NCBI GenBank assembly: GCA_964597495.1
Contig: CAZQYC010000005.1
Location: forward strand, 1 to 64,000
DNA: 64,000 bases
Direction of reading: 5' to 3'
Source of the DNA: CAZQYC01 sp964597495
GTDB taxonomy: Bacteria > Pseudomonadota > Gammaproteobacteria > Steroidobacterales > Steroidobacteraceae
The translations under genes were made by a program, and so were the position numbers. Shown here piece by piece: positions 48,266 to 56,331 of this stretch. Numbering within the stretch: the first letter of the stretch is position 1; each line of letters opens with the position of its first letter. Below the pieces are notes generated by a model. That model did no database searches. It had not been told where the DNA came from and saw only the letters and a program-made list of their open reading frames with translations.

Positions 48266-48511
48266 GGTTTTAGCGCTGACATTACTCTGTTGCATTTCTG
48301 GAGTGTCCTTGCATATAGCGCAGTGCTGCCCGCGGCGTGACTGGAATAATCGAGCGGCCGTGAACACGCATGCCGTGATCAATCCCCAGACCGCACCTTG
48401 TGTCAAGGAGTACAGAATATCTCTGCCCTTCAGCACCTGAGCTGCCGTGATAATCACAAACGCCCCCGTGAGCACTGTGAGAAATCGCTTAATCCAGAAT
48501 GTCGTGTTCAA
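48233..48511 (-). CDS. Small membrane protein, 92 aa (TTG start)
   Basis: TTG 48511 follows AGGAGAGG at proper spacing; the earlier ATG 48544 is within attC B12, so TTG is preferred. TM at about 8-26 (FLTVLTGAFVIITAAQVLK) and 37-54 (GAVWGLITACVFTAARLF), then CAICKDTPEM (CxxC). The tail VSAKTAEPSVQTDRA is read from attC B13. No family recognised. Confidence 0.65.
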   Translation of the reverse strand: MNTTFWIKRFLTVLTGAFVIITAAQVLKGRDILYSLTQGAVWGLITACVFTAARLFQSRRGQHCAICKDTPEMQQSNVSAKTAEPSVQTDRA

Positions 48512-48528
48512 ATACCTCTCCTGTTGTA

Positions 48529-48617
48529 GCCGAACGCGATTCATAAGCCGCTGATAAAGCGCGTAGCGGTTTGCCAGTCGGGTTAGCGGAGCGAACGGAC
48601 TTGATGAATTTGTTAGC
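48529..48617 (-). repeat. attC site B12
   Basis: R'' AGCTAAC (48611-48617) and R' GTTCGGC (48529-48535), long class. Confidence 0.88.
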
Positions 48618-49137
48618 TGACATTCTGTTGCTCGAGCGCTTCTGCGAGAAGCGTTGCGACCATCGGTGCCTTTGCATCAGAGTAAACAAGCAACGACTTG
48701 GCACCGCACGAGAAGGCTGTGCGTTTGGCGTTGGCATAGCGGTTGCGAGCACCGCTATTTCTCCGCAGATACTCGCGCAAGACGATGTTCGAACGCCAAT
48801 GACCTCCATTGAAGCGGACAACGTGCAGGTTGACGCTATTTGGGCTTCGCAGGCGGAAGTACAACCGCTCAGGAACGCCTGCTTCACCGAGGGAATCGTA
48901 ACCCAAGCCAACAATACTCTCGCCGACATCCTTTGGAGGCGGCCAGGTGTCCGATCCTAGCATGATATCCACGGTGGGTTTGGCGATGAGCCCCGGCACA
49001 GCAGTGCTTCCGATGTGCTCGAATCTTCCGATTGTAGTGACAAGTGCTGTCGCTATACGATTTCTTTCAGTCTCAAACACGATCGGCCATGATGGATCGT
49101 ACTCTGCTAGGTGGATTTGCTCGTCGATGGATTGCAT
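48613..49137 (-). CDS. GrpB family (UPF0157) protein
   Basis: 174 residues. IHLAEYDPSWPIVFETERNRI, RFEHIGSTAVPGLIAKPTVDIMLG and PERLYFRLR...VNLHVVRFNGGHWRSNIVLREYLRRNSGARNRYANAKR are the standard GrpB motifs (nucleotidyltransferase-like fold with HIGSTAVPG-L-AKP-DI). Function of the family is uncertain. The stop overlaps attC B12. Confidence 0.95.
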   Translation of the reverse strand: MQSIDEQIHLAEYDPSWPIVFETERNRIATALVTTIGRFEHIGSTAVPGLIAKPTVDIMLGSDTWPPPKDVGESIVGLGYDSLGEAGVPERLYFRLRSPNSVNLHVVRFNGGHWRSNIVLREYLRRNSGARNRYANAKRTAFSCGAKSLLVYSDAKAPMVATLLAEALEQQNVS

Positions 49138-49140
49138 GAC

Positions 49141-49202
49141 AGCTAACGCTCGTGTTTAGAGGCGCGTTGTTTCAACGCATTGTCTGGAGCGCTTTGTTGG
49201 AC
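49141..49202 (-). repeat. attC site B11
   Basis: R'' GTCCAAC (49196-49202) and R' GTTAGCT (49141-49147), central AATGCGTTGAAACAACGCGC. Confidence 0.9.
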
Positions 49203-49532
49203 GGCAGGTTCCCTGGACGCTTCTTCAAGCGGCATTCCGAGGGAGCGTCTAAGTTGACGAGTCTCGGATGCATCGTTGGATTTGTCCCTATCGCGCTCGA
49301 CGATCTCTGCCTCGTCTTGCCGAGCGGCATTGTGGGTATACATTTCCTCGATCATTTTCGGACCGAACCGGACGAGCGCCAATAGCCCGACGAACATAAC
49401 AATGGAACGTATGAGTTTGGCCGAATTATCAAAGATACCCCATTCGAATTTCTCATTTCCAAGTGCAAACAGGAACACGACAAGCCAGATACCTGCTACG
49501 CAACGCTTTTGATTGAAGGTGAGGGGCTTCAT
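49143..49532 (-). CDS. Membrane cassette protein, 129 aa
   Basis: TM at about 12-26 (VAGIWLVVFLFALG) and 41-57 (IRSIVMFVGLLALVRF), then a long charged helix AARQDEAEIVERDRDKSNDASETRQLRRSL and a tail partly read from attC B11 (ALKQRASKHER). No family recognised. Confidence 0.7.
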   Translation of the reverse strand: MKPLTFNQKRCVAGIWLVVFLFALGNEKFEWGIFDNSAKLIRSIVMFVGLLALVRFGPKMIEEMYTHNAARQDEAEIVERDRDKSNDASETRQLRRSLGMPLEEASREPAVQQSAPDNALKQRASKHER

Positions 49533-49565
49533 TAGTTATTTATGCTATGACATTCCTAAACTTCA

Positions 49566-49630
49566 GCCCAACGTTCGCGTTAACGGTCGCGCAGATTTTT
49601 GCGCGTCGCCCGTTGAACGCGTTGTTAGGG
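49566..49630 (-). repeat. attC site B10
   Basis: R'' CCCTAAC (49624-49630) and R' GTTGGGC (49566-49572), central GACGCGCAAAAATCTGCGCG. Confidence 0.92.
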
Positions 49631-49631
49631 C

Positions 49632-50042
49632 TCATCGAATTTCACTTGATCGCAGTCCAAACTCGGTGTCGAACACTTTCTTGTGTGGAGCAAGCATGTT
49701 TCTGGCCTCCATGATGGTCAAGCGCTTGATAAAACCTTGATCTTCTGCAGTGCAAATGAAAAGAAAGTACTCGCCGAATTCGTTCGTGTAAAGGTGGTTA
49801 GCCGTCACTACAACAGCATGGCTGCCTCGCACCGTTTCTTCTTCATGCACTAGCCGCGCAGCTGCTGGATGGAACGCAAGAGTCTTGTCGGCGCTATATA
49901 TAGTTCGAGACAGAAAGGTCGCGTTAATCTTTCGTCGCTGATCATTGATCTGTGAATCACTGACACCTTTTGCCCAGCGCATAAGCATAATCGTAACCCT
50001 GGGAATAATCAGGATTGCCGTTATGAGCAGTATCGTTGTCAT
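49632..50042 (-). CDS. Membrane-anchored cassette protein, 136 aa
   Basis: From ATG 50042: MTTILLITAILIIPRVTIMLM is an N-terminal anchor, followed by a soluble domain with RRKINATFLSRTIYSADKTLAFHPAAARLVHEEE, HAVVVTANHLYTNEFGEYFLFIC and ARNMLAPHKKVFDTEFG. Start MSDGLRIALG at 50075 is excluded as it is attC sequence. No family recognised. Confidence 0.7.
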   Translation of the reverse strand: MTTILLITAILIIPRVTIMLMRWAKGVSDSQINDQRRKINATFLSRTIYSADKTLAFHPAAARLVHEEETVRGSHAVVVTANHLYTNEFGEYFLFICTAEDQGFIKRLTIMEARNMLAPHKKVFDTEFGLRSSEIR

Positions 50043-50045
50043 GAG

Positions 50046-50138
50046 CCCTAACGCGATTCGTAAACCGTCGGACAAGAAGTGCGAAGCTTTTGTGCGGTCG
50101 GGTGAGCGAAGCGAACGAACTTGATGAATTTGTTAGAC
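50046..50138 (-). repeat. attC site B9
   Basis: R'' GTCTAAC (50132-50138) and R' GTTAGGG (50046-50052), long class with AAGCTTCGCAC arm shared with B18. Confidence 0.85.
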
Positions 50139-50139
50139 C

Positions 50140-50508
50140 TCATGACTGCTGTGCCTCATGCACTCGAATTTCTCGATAATTGAGAAAGCGAACCGATGAC
50201 GTAGGAATGGATTCTCCGTTGCGAACTCTTGCTTCGTAGCAGGAAAGTTGGCGCAGCATTGAACTAAAGTGACGCACCCAATGAACAATTGTTGGAATGG
50301 CTAGACTTACACCAAAAATACCGACGATTGTCGTCAAGGTTGTGTTTTCAGTCTGTTTCCTACTCCCAAAATACATCAGCGCGGAAAACGCTAAGCCAGT
50401 AAAAGCGCCGATCGTGGAATGAAACAGGATTGTTCTCATAAAAGCGTGCTTAGTCGCACGACGCACTTCTGCAAGTCCGCCTAGCGTCAGAAAAGTATCG
50501 TCTTCCAT
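50140..50508 (-). CDS. Small membrane protein, two TM
   Basis: 122 residues. TM at about 26-48 (TILFHSTIGAFTGLAFSALMYFG) and 58-77 (TTIVGIFGVSLAIPTIVHWV); soluble tail with SCYEARVRNGESIPTSSVRFLNYREIRVHE. No family recognised. Confidence 0.75.
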   Translation of the reverse strand: MEDDTFLTLGGLAEVRRATKHAFMRTILFHSTIGAFTGLAFSALMYFGSRKQTENTTLTTIVGIFGVSLAIPTIVHWVRHFSSMLRQLSCYEARVRNGESIPTSSVRFLNYREIRVHEAQQS

Positions 50509-50512
50509 CTGA

Positions 50513-50580
50513 GGTCAACTGCTAGGTTAAGTTGCAGGCCCGCCAAAGGCGGGCCCGTCAGCTTGAACCGATGGTTGGGC
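50513..50580 (-). repeat. attC site B8
   Basis: R'' GCCCAAC (50574-50580) and R' GTTGACC (50513-50519), central GGCCCGCCTTTGGCGGGCC hairpin. Confidence 0.85.
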
Positions 50581-51111
50581 ATTGCTTACCCGGATCACCA
50601 CCGTACCCGCGATGAAATCATGTAGCGCGCGCCGTTGCCTATTGGTCAACATTACGACGAACTCACTCCACACCCACAACTGTTCAACAAGTGCCACACC
50701 GGCATACCAGACGGGAGTCAGTTCTTTAAGGCGTAATCCTCTCTCTCCGAACCCCAGTGATAGATACTCTGCGTCCGTCAGCTGTAGCGTGGCTAATGCG
50801 ATGCCAGCAGAGGAGAAGCAATAAAGAATAAGGGTTAGTGCGCTGCGGAGAACGGCTTCCTTGTATCCAACCGGTGTACCGTCAGTTTTAACGATTCTCA
50901 TCTTAAGGAGAAGCTTTCCCGGCGTGCCTCCATATCGTTTTACAAGATAAACGTAGAACCAGACGCTTATTACCAGCCAAGGCCCGTACATATAGAGCTG
51001 CGCGAGTCGTGTTTTCTCGCTGAGCCACAGGCCCGTCACCATGACCGGCGATAGTGCGAGAAAATCGATCCAGAATGCGCCAAAGCGTCGCCAGAATCCT
51101 GCGTAATCCAT
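50527..51111 (-). CDS. RDD family membrane protein
   Basis: 194 residues from ATG 51111. YAGFWRRFGAFWIDFLAL at the N-terminus (R-x-x-A-F-x-x-D in the RDD motif region), KRYGGTPGKLLLKMRIVKTDG with G-T-x-G-K, and RQRRALHDFIAGTVVI at the end are diagnostic of RDD proteins; four or five TM segments. Role in transport has been suggested for some family members. Tail SNAQPSVQADGPAFGGPAT is attC-encoded. Confidence 0.92.
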   Translation of the reverse strand: MDYAGFWRRFGAFWIDFLALSPVMVTGLWLSEKTRLAQLYMYGPWLVISVWFYVYLVKRYGGTPGKLLLKMRIVKTDGTPVGYKEAVLRSALTLILYCFSSAGIALATLQLTDAEYLSLGFGERGLRLKELTPVWYAGVALVEQLWVWSEFVVMLTNRQRRALHDFIAGTVVIRVSNAQPSVQADGPAFGGPAT

Positions 51112-51129
51112 CGTTACTCCACTCTTGTT

Positions 51130-51261
51130 GTCCAACGCTGCCGCTAAGAGGCGCGCAATTTCATTGCGCACCCTTCTTGAGCCGACTGCAAGCGAACCCT
51201 CAAAACCAATTCAATCGATCATTCTCTACTTGCGGAAGGAGTCCATATAGGCTTGTTAGCC
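51130..51261 (-). repeat. attC site B7 (long, 132 bp)
   Basis: R'' GGCTAAC (51255-51261) and R' GTTGGAC (51130-51136) enclose arms AGGGTGCGCAATGAAATTGCGCG and inserted A/T-richer sequence. Confidence 0.75.
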
Positions 51262-51663
51262 ATCGACAATGCCTTGCTTAACGAGGGGCTTCTTTGCCCA
51301 GCCGACGCATAAGTAAATAAAGCCTGCGTGAAGCACCATTACAAGCACAGTTATGAACAGCATCGCACCGCCGAAAGCGGCCGCTGGGTTCTTTTGAGAA
51401 AGAGCTGCCCAGCCAAAGAGCAACTGAAGGCCAAGATCGATGGCGACTAACCCGATGACGACAGCGGTCTTTTCTGAGTTCGTAAAATAGCGCTTGTTCA
51501 CCTTTCCGAAGGCGCTGCACACCCACATAATGCAACCGGCCAAGATAGCGATATTCATTCCGCCGCCAATTTTGATTTGGAAGTAGTTGATGATGTAGCC
51601 GAGTACGACGACAGCAACAACATAGGCGAGCGCAAATCGCCAAAGAACACCCTTAACTGTCAC
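51256..51663 (-). CDS. ABZJ_00895-like membrane protein
   Basis: 135 residues with four TM segments: FALAYVVAVVVLGYIINYF (10-28), MNIAILAGCIMWVCSAFG (36-53), AVVIGLVAIDLGLQLLFGW (68-86) and AMLFITVLVMVLHAGFIYLC (100-120). RYFTNSEKTA between TM2 and TM3 fits a small integral membrane family (ABZJ_00895) often seen in cassettes and genomic islands. Role unknown. Confidence 0.72.
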   Translation of the reverse strand: MTVKGVLWRFALAYVVAVVVLGYIINYFQIKIGGGMNIAILAGCIMWVCSAFGKVNKRYFTNSEKTAVVIGLVAIDLGLQLLFGWAALSQKNPAAAFGGAMLFITVLVMVLHAGFIYLCVGWAKKPLVKQGIVDG

Positions 51664-51682
51664 TATGATTCTCCTTTCTGGG

Positions 51683-51772
51683 GGCTAACGCCGTGCGTAA
51701 CACGCGAGCAACGCGCGCAGCGGTTTGCGAGTCGAGCACGCAACGCGTGCGCTGTTGAGCCGCTGGTTGGGC
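51683..51772 (-). repeat. attC site B6
   Basis: R'' GCCCAAC (51766-51772) and R' GTTAGCC (51683-51689), long class. Confidence 0.92.
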
Positions 51773-52223
51773 GGCAGGGTCTCAGAATGGCGACACGCTT
51801 GCATGGGCAGGGAGCTTAACGCACCGACTTTGATTCTGGAACTGCGAAACGAAACTGACACCGCCAACTGGATTGCGGTTGGTATGCCGCAACCCGACCG
51901 ACTGGCACGAGCGGGCCGTAACGAGCGCGATGTGTTTCTTTTGAGTGCGAATGGACGCGCCGAGCGATAACGGAATTTGCAGCGATGAACACAGCGACAA
52001 CGAACTGCACTACCGAGAGAACAACCTTGAACGCCGCGCGCCCGCGAACTTGCCACGAAGTGTTGGCCCACCCAGCTTGCAGATGATGTGCTGAATGCGG
52101 CCCTTGGTGCTGGCGACGATGCTTCCACTGCGAACCACATACGTGTGAAGTGACTGATGGAGTTGCAGGCTACGGATTAATTGGCACTGCGCTCAAAGAC
52201 ACACAACAGAATTTGCTTCTGAC
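51773..52223. other. Cassette without a convincing gene
   Basis: The 451 bp between B6 and B5 hold no clear leftward gene. On the minus strand the frames are short or read through low-complexity Ser/Arg-rich sequence. One minus-strand frame encodes a hydrophobic stretch VVLSVVQFVVAVFIAANSVIA and then HSHSKETHRARYGPLV without a start. On the plus strand ATG 51803 begins a 55-residue frame listed separately. A frameshifted, decayed gene is likely. Confidence 0.45.
51803..51970 (+). CDS. Possible small protein antisense to the array, 55 aa
   Basis: MGRELNAPTLILELRNETDTANW.. continues to ..RDVFLLSANGRAER. The residue pattern is protein-like, but the gene would run against every other gene of array B and its ribosome site is poor. 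It may be a chance frame of a decayed opposite-strand gene. Confidence 0.25.
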   Translation: MGRELNAPTLILELRNETDTANWIAVGMPQPDRLARAGRNERDVFLLSANGRAER

Positions 52224-52286
52224 GCCCAACGCTACAGTTCAGAGGCGCGTTGCTTTGAACGCGTCCTCTGCAACGGTTTGTTGGGC
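52224..52286 (-). repeat. attC site B5
   Basis: R'' GCCCAAC (52280-52286) and R' GTTGGGC (52224-52230), central GACGCGTTCAAAGCAACGCGC. Confidence 0.94.
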
Positions 52287-52293
52287 TTTTGCG

Positions 52294-52746
52294 CTACGAA
52301 TGTGCCCAGACGGCTAGCACCCAGCACGGCTGGCTCGCTCGCAGAATCGCTGCATAGCGCAGTGGCCAGGTATCTCTAGCGACTCTCATTGCCTCATCAA
52401 ACTCCGGCCGGAAGCCGCCATGTTCATTGCGGTATTCGTCACGGCTGGCCTCGCCTGCGTGCCACTTTCCATCAAGATCAACCATAGCCAGTGGCCGTTC
52501 CGATTCCTGAACTCTGCCTATGTCACAAATGTGCCCCCGCAGAGACCGCCTAGTTCGATCGGGTATCCGCAGCTCTGTTTCTCTATCGCTGAAGGGCTCG
52601 CGACCCTCAATGCGAAAGAGATAATCAAACCAGTCCAGACGATCTCCTGTCATTCTATAAGGCTCCAGCTTCTCTGTCTCATACGACCGCATGTCGCCAT
52701 ATGGGACCGTATAGGGAACCAGCACGTAAACAAGATAGCTCGACAT
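52294..52746 (-). CDS. Hypothetical cassette protein, 150 aa
   Basis: Acidic, Arg-rich soluble protein: SSYLVYVLVPYTVPYGDMRSYETEKLEPY, then DRLDWFDYLFRIEGREPFSDRETELRIPD and a C-terminal RVARDTWPLRYAAILRASQPCWVLAVWAHS. No signal or TM. No family recognised. Frame is clean from B4 to B5. Confidence 0.75.
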   Translation of the reverse strand: MSSYLVYVLVPYTVPYGDMRSYETEKLEPYRMTGDRLDWFDYLFRIEGREPFSDRETELRIPDRTRRSLRGHICDIGRVQESERPLAMVDLDGKWHAGEASRDEYRNEHGGFRPEFDEAMRVARDTWPLRYAAILRASQPCWVLAVWAHS

Positions 52747-52756
52747 AGCTTAAGGA

Positions 52757-52846
52757 GCCCAACGCCAGCGATGAGCCGCGAACAAAGTGCATCGCACTTT
52801 GTGAGTCGGGCGACCACCGGGAGCGGACTCCATCGCTTTGTTAGCC
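52757..52846 (-). repeat. attC site B4
   Basis: R'' GGCTAAC (52840-52846) and R' GTTGGGC (52757-52763), long class. Confidence 0.92.
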
Positions 52847-53338
52847 ATTCTTCTGCCCGAGCTTGGCAAGCAGCGCTCGATGCAACTCTTCGAATGCCAT
52901 CGCGCTGGGCATTAGCGATTGAACAATACTCAGCTTCCCGCCCGCATGGTAAATGTTGATGAATCGCTGCTTGTGCACAGTCTGGACATTAATAGATTGA
53001 ATCGATTCTAGAGGTATCGATGTTCTCTTCTTCGCAAAGCCATGTTTTGGAGCAGCTAACTCGGCTGACGTTAGCTGGATAGACATCGGATTTGTTAGGC
53101 CCGAGATAAGGGCTGCTACGGCCACAAGAACGAAGGCCGCCGAAACGGCTCCAACGCACCAGTAGAACGCCGTTGCACCCGCAGGAGAGAATTCCAGGAA
53201 TAGGTTTCGGATGATTAACCCTCGATCATTGGTCATTGCAGTGTGGGCCATGTAAGCGGCACAGGCTCCGAAAAATGCTATGCCACCGAGCATCACGCCA
53301 AAACGCGCCTTGTACGTGTATTCCAATTTATCCACCAT
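52841..53338 (-). CDS. Membrane protein with PH-like domain
   Basis: 165 residues. TM at about 13-35 (FGVMLGGIAFFGACAAYMAHT) and 58-80 (FYWCVGAVSAAFVLVAVAALISG), then LTSAELAAPKHGFAKKRTSIPLESIQSINVQTVHKQRFINIYHAGGKLSIVQSLM, a strand-rich PH-like region like that of STM3941-type proteins (IPLESIQSI). Function unknown. Stop overlaps attC B4. Confidence 0.7.
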   Translation of the reverse strand: MVDKLEYTYKARFGVMLGGIAFFGACAAYMAHTAMTNDRGLIIRNLFLEFSPAGATAFYWCVGAVSAAFVLVAVAALISGLTNPMSIQLTSAELAAPKHGFAKKRTSIPLESIQSINVQTVHKQRFINIYHAGGKLSIVQSLMPSAMAFEELHRALLAKLGQKNG

Positions 53339-53360
53339 CAGGTTCTCCCCTTTGCTTCTT

Positions 53361-53435
53361 GGCTAACGCCGCGCTTGAGCGGCCGGGAAAAGCGTGCAGC
53401 GATTTGACCGGTCCGTCTCGAAGCGCTTGTTAGCC
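53361..53435 (-). repeat. attC site B3
   Basis: R'' GGCTAAC (53429-53435) and R' GTTAGCC (53361-53367) are fully complementary; 75 bp. Nearly the same as A13. Confidence 0.95.
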
Positions 53436-54104
53436 AGCATCCGCGACAGCGATGCGCCTTTCTTGAGGCACAATCGATGCGAGGACTAATGGATAATTTC
53501 GGCCTGCGTTTAGAAGCGCTGTGAGATGAGGCATGATGTGAGACTCTTCTGGAAACGGAATCTCAGAATACCAAGCTAGTTCCCCTTTTTTCCAAAGAAA
53601 CCAGTAATGACGACGAACCTTGCAGTCGGGGCATTGCACTGACAACCATCCAAAAACGACATGCCCCGTAGGTACGGCCGAACCGACTGGCGACAGCGAA
53701 GCTACCGTCCACGGGCCTATTGCTGATTTAGGACGGATATATTCCAAGCTCTTTACGGGAATTTGAAGATTACCAGGGTCTGCGCCTTGACCCTCCGCAC
53801 GTGCATCGAGATCCCATAGGCCGAAGGAATACTGTGGCTCACGTACCAGTACAGATGATGGATTGAGCAACCAAAAGCGAACTTCCTTCGGTGTTGCGAA
53901 GGCCAGCGCAATATCTGGCTGATCGAGATATCCCCGAAGCTGCTTATAGGTTGTGTATCCACCCATGAGCAGTAAGGGCAACCCGATGATTGTGACGAGC
54001 GACGCCCAAGCACCGAGAATGGTTGCATTGCGAGCAAGGAAAGCGTTCAGCCTGTGCCAATTTCTCGCAAGGAATATGCGAAGCCGCCTTGTTGTCCGGT
54101 TCAT
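53430..54104 (-). CDS. Membrane-anchored cassette protein, 224 aa
   Basis: A basic N-terminus (RRLRIFLARNWHRL), one TM segment about 29-48 (LGAWASLVTIIGLPLLLMGGY), and an outside or periplasmic domain with VRFWLLNPSSVLVREPQYSFGLWDLDA, GHVVFGWLSVQCPDCKVRRHYWFLWKKGELAWYSEIPFPEE; a CPDC pair is seen. No family recognised. Stop in attC B3. Confidence 0.78.
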   Translation of the reverse strand: MNRTTRRLRIFLARNWHRLNAFLARNATILGAWASLVTIIGLPLLLMGGYTTYKQLRGYLDQPDIALAFATPKEVRFWLLNPSSVLVREPQYSFGLWDLDARAEGQGADPGNLQIPVKSLEYIRPKSAIGPWTVASLSPVGSAVPTGHVVFGWLSVQCPDCKVRRHYWFLWKKGELAWYSEIPFPEESHIMPHLTALLNAGRNYPLVLASIVPQERRIAVADAG

Positions 54105-54120
54105 GTTCTGTTGTTTGTCC

Positions 54121-54183
54121 GGCTAACGCCATGTTTGAGCTGCGCGTTGCTTTGAACGCGTCGGCTCGAAACATTTATTGGGC
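54121..54183 (-). repeat. attC site B2
   Basis: R'' GCCCAAT (54177-54183) and R' GTTAGCC (54121-54127). Nearly identical to A12. It belongs to the FRG cassette, now separated from its gene by the IS element. Confidence 0.92.
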
Positions 54184-54201
54184 CTCTTACTCGGTACGGT
54201 C

Positions 54202-55495
54202 GGGAGACATAGGTTACAGAGTAGTCGGGGGACATAGGTAACAGTTTATCCATACTGGATGCCTCTTAGGAGGTGTCCCATGCCGTGGAGTCAAACCTCG
54301 CCTATGCAACAGCGAACTTTGTTCATCGCAGACTTCTGCGTGGCACTCGATCGATAACGGAGCTGTGTTCGGAGTATCGCATCTCGCGTAAGACCGGATA
54401 CAAATGGATCGATCGATACGTGCGCCGAGGCCCAGCCGGACTGGAGGAAGAGTCGCGACGTCCGCGGCACAGTCCGACACGTACCGCACCGCACATCGTG
54501 CATGCGATGCTGGAACTTCGTAAACGCCATCCCACCTGGGGCGGAAAGAAAATTCTGCATGTGCTGCACCGGCGCCATCCGCACTGGAGACTGCCGCACC
54601 GCGGGACGACCTACGATATCTTTCATCGTCACGGAATGATTGTTACCAAGCGTAAGCGTCGAAAGATCGGTCATCCCGGCAAGCCGCAGACGCTGATCGT
54701 AGCGCCGAACCAAGTCTGGTCCGCGGACTTCAAGGGACAGTTTCGAATGGGCAATGGGGAATACTGCTATCCGTTGACGGTAACGGACAACTTCTCAAGG
54801 TTCCTGTTCGATTGTCGAGGACTACGCAGTATCGCGGTGCTGCCCTCAAAAGCGGTCTTTACTCGCATCTTCAAGGAATATGGCCTGCCGCAAAAGATCC
54901 GCACTGACAACGGTGTGCCCTTCGCCACCAATTCGCTCGCGCGTCTGTCGTCGCTGTCGGCCTGGTGGATTCGCCTGGGCGTGATGCCGGAGCTCATCGA
55001 GCCCGGAAAACCTCAACAGAATGGTCGCCACGAACGCATGCACCGAACGTTAAAGGCCGAGGCCACGCGACCTCCAGCTTCCGGAATGATCGCCCAGCAA
55101 CGCAAGTTCGATCGCTTTCGACACGAGTTCAATCATGTCCGCCCGCACGAGGCGTTGGAAATGTCCACGCCCGCAATCGTTCATACTCCTTCACTGCGAC
55201 GCATGCCCGACAAGCTCCCGCCGCTTGAGTATCCGGATCGCTTCGAAGTGCGACTGGTCAGCGACAATGGCGGCATTCGATGGAGCAGTGGCTGGGTCAA
55301 CGTCTCTGTGACGTGTGCCGGCGAGTATGTTGGGCTTGAAGAAATCGATGACGGGATCTGGAATGTTTACTTCGGCAAGCTCAAACTCGGCCGACTACTG
55401 GAGAAACACATGCGTATCGAAGACACTTATGGTCGTTTGATCAGACACGATTAGTGTTACCCATGTCTGACGACTCTTTTGTTACCTATCTCTCC
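54202..55495 (+). mobile_element. IS481-family insertion sequence
   Basis: About 1.3 kb. The left end has two direct copies of GACATAGGT(T/A)ACAG (54207 and 54231) and the right end has the inverted counterparts (GTTACCCATGTC at 55456 and GTTACCTATCTC at 55480). The transposase inside carries a frameshift. Inserted between the FRG gene and its attC, so the cassette is split. A target duplication is not clear. Confidence 0.85.
54280..55454 (+). pseudogene. IS481-family transposase, frameshifted
   Basis: The true start appears to be ATG 54280 (MPWSQTSPMQQRTLFIADF), as in other IS481 transposases, behind GGAGG. At about 54334-54338 one base is missing (GACTTCTG instead of GACTTCCTG), and the rest, LRGTRSITELCSEYRISRKTGYKWIDRY (HTH), then VWSADFKGQF, IRTDNGVPF and NGRHERMHRTLK (catalytic D, D, E), is in the next frame. 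A longer frame from GTG 54273 is open but its first 20 or so residues are not transposase. Probably inactive unless ribosomes slip. Confidence 0.85.
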
Positions 55496-55504
55496 GGCCG
55501 CTCA

Positions 55505-56245
55505 TCATGCGGCGCTGTAACTCTGGCTCGCAATCTCTCGGGCGAGATTCTCAACTTCCGGGAAGAGCGTACTGAGGCGTATGCCGACATCGCCGAGGAA
55601 GGCTAGCAACCGAGGCTTCGCTGCTGCTGGTATCACGAAGCTCTCGCAGACTCCCAGACTCTTGAGTTCGCCCGCGACGCAGCTGAGCGTGGAGTGAACG
55701 GTGAATGCCGCAGACTGGACGTGCATTCGCTGCGATCCAGGCTTGGACAGGAGTGCTGCTATGCGACCGGCTGCAGGAGCAGCGACGGCTTGCGCGTCAA
55801 ATATTGGCTTGATCTCTGCGGGCACATCGGAAACATAGGTGAAGATTGTTCTTTTTCCAGCCAACTGCTGGTTCAACGAAAATGGGTCGACTAGCCAGAG
55901 TTCGCCGTCCATTTCGCGAGATCGAGCGTGAGCGCATGCGAACCAGGTGGCGACTAGTGCTGAAGAAGTCCAGTCGAGAAGCCGAGTTGGGAGACCCGCG
56001 TGTTGCTCGTAGAAACGGCATAGATACTCTTCCTGAGGAGGAGGTGCCGACTTGTCGAGAAACTGGGCCTGCATCATGAAACGGCCATGAAACTCCTCTT
56101 CGTAGACCGATTTCCCGTCTCGGAAGATGCCTGGAACAAGCTGCCATGACGAATCACCGTGACCGCGCCACCAGCAACCTGGGCCGTACCGGTCTCGCGC
56201 CGACTCGATGCACAAAACCAGTTGAGTGGGGGAGCTGATCTGCAT
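55505..56245 (-). CDS. FRG domain protein
   Basis: 246 residues from ATG 56245. WWRGHGDSSWQLVPGIFRD (the R-G-x-W/x-x-x-L-x-P pattern), then FYEQHAGLPTRLLDWTSSALVATWFA (H-x-G-x-P-T-R-L-L-D-W-T) are the exact motifs of the FRG domain, residues 22-125; the C-terminal half is less conserved and helical. FRG proteins occur in phage-defence and toxin contexts but the activity is not fixed. The IS element ends 9 bases past its stop codon. Confidence 0.92.
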   Translation of the reverse strand: MQISSPTQLVLCIESARDRYGPGCWWRGHGDSSWQLVPGIFRDGKSVYEEEFHGRFMMQAQFLDKSAPPPQEEYLCRFYEQHAGLPTRLLDWTSSALVATWFACAHARSREMDGELWLVDPFSLNQQLAGKRTIFTYVSDVPAEIKPIFDAQAVAAPAAGRIAALLSKPGSQRMHVQSAAFTVHSTLSCVAGELKSLGVCESFVIPAAAKPRLLAFLGDVGIRLSTLFPEVENLAREIASQSYSAA

Positions 56246-56262
56246 AGTGCGTAGGTGATGCG

Positions 56263-56315
56263 GCCTAACGCCGCCGCTAAAGCGCCGCGCGGTCGTTCTT
56301 TGAGGTTTGTTAGCC
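56263..56315 (-). repeat. attC site B1
   Basis: R'' GGCTAAC (56309-56315) and R' GTTAGGC (56263-56269), 53 bp. Confidence 0.85.
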
Positions 56316-56331
56316 ATACATTCGTTGGGAA

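Noticed and set aside
51685..52140. 151-codon minus-strand frame in the empty cassette
   Set aside because: Ser/Arg/Cys-rich without domain-like pattern and runs deep into attC B6; looks like chance coding over a decayed gene.
54273..54339. GTG 54273 as the real start of the transposase
   Set aside because: The first residues in that frame (MSHAVESNLAYATANFVH) are unlike IS481 proteins, while MPWSQTSPMQQR in another frame from ATG 54280 matches the family start.
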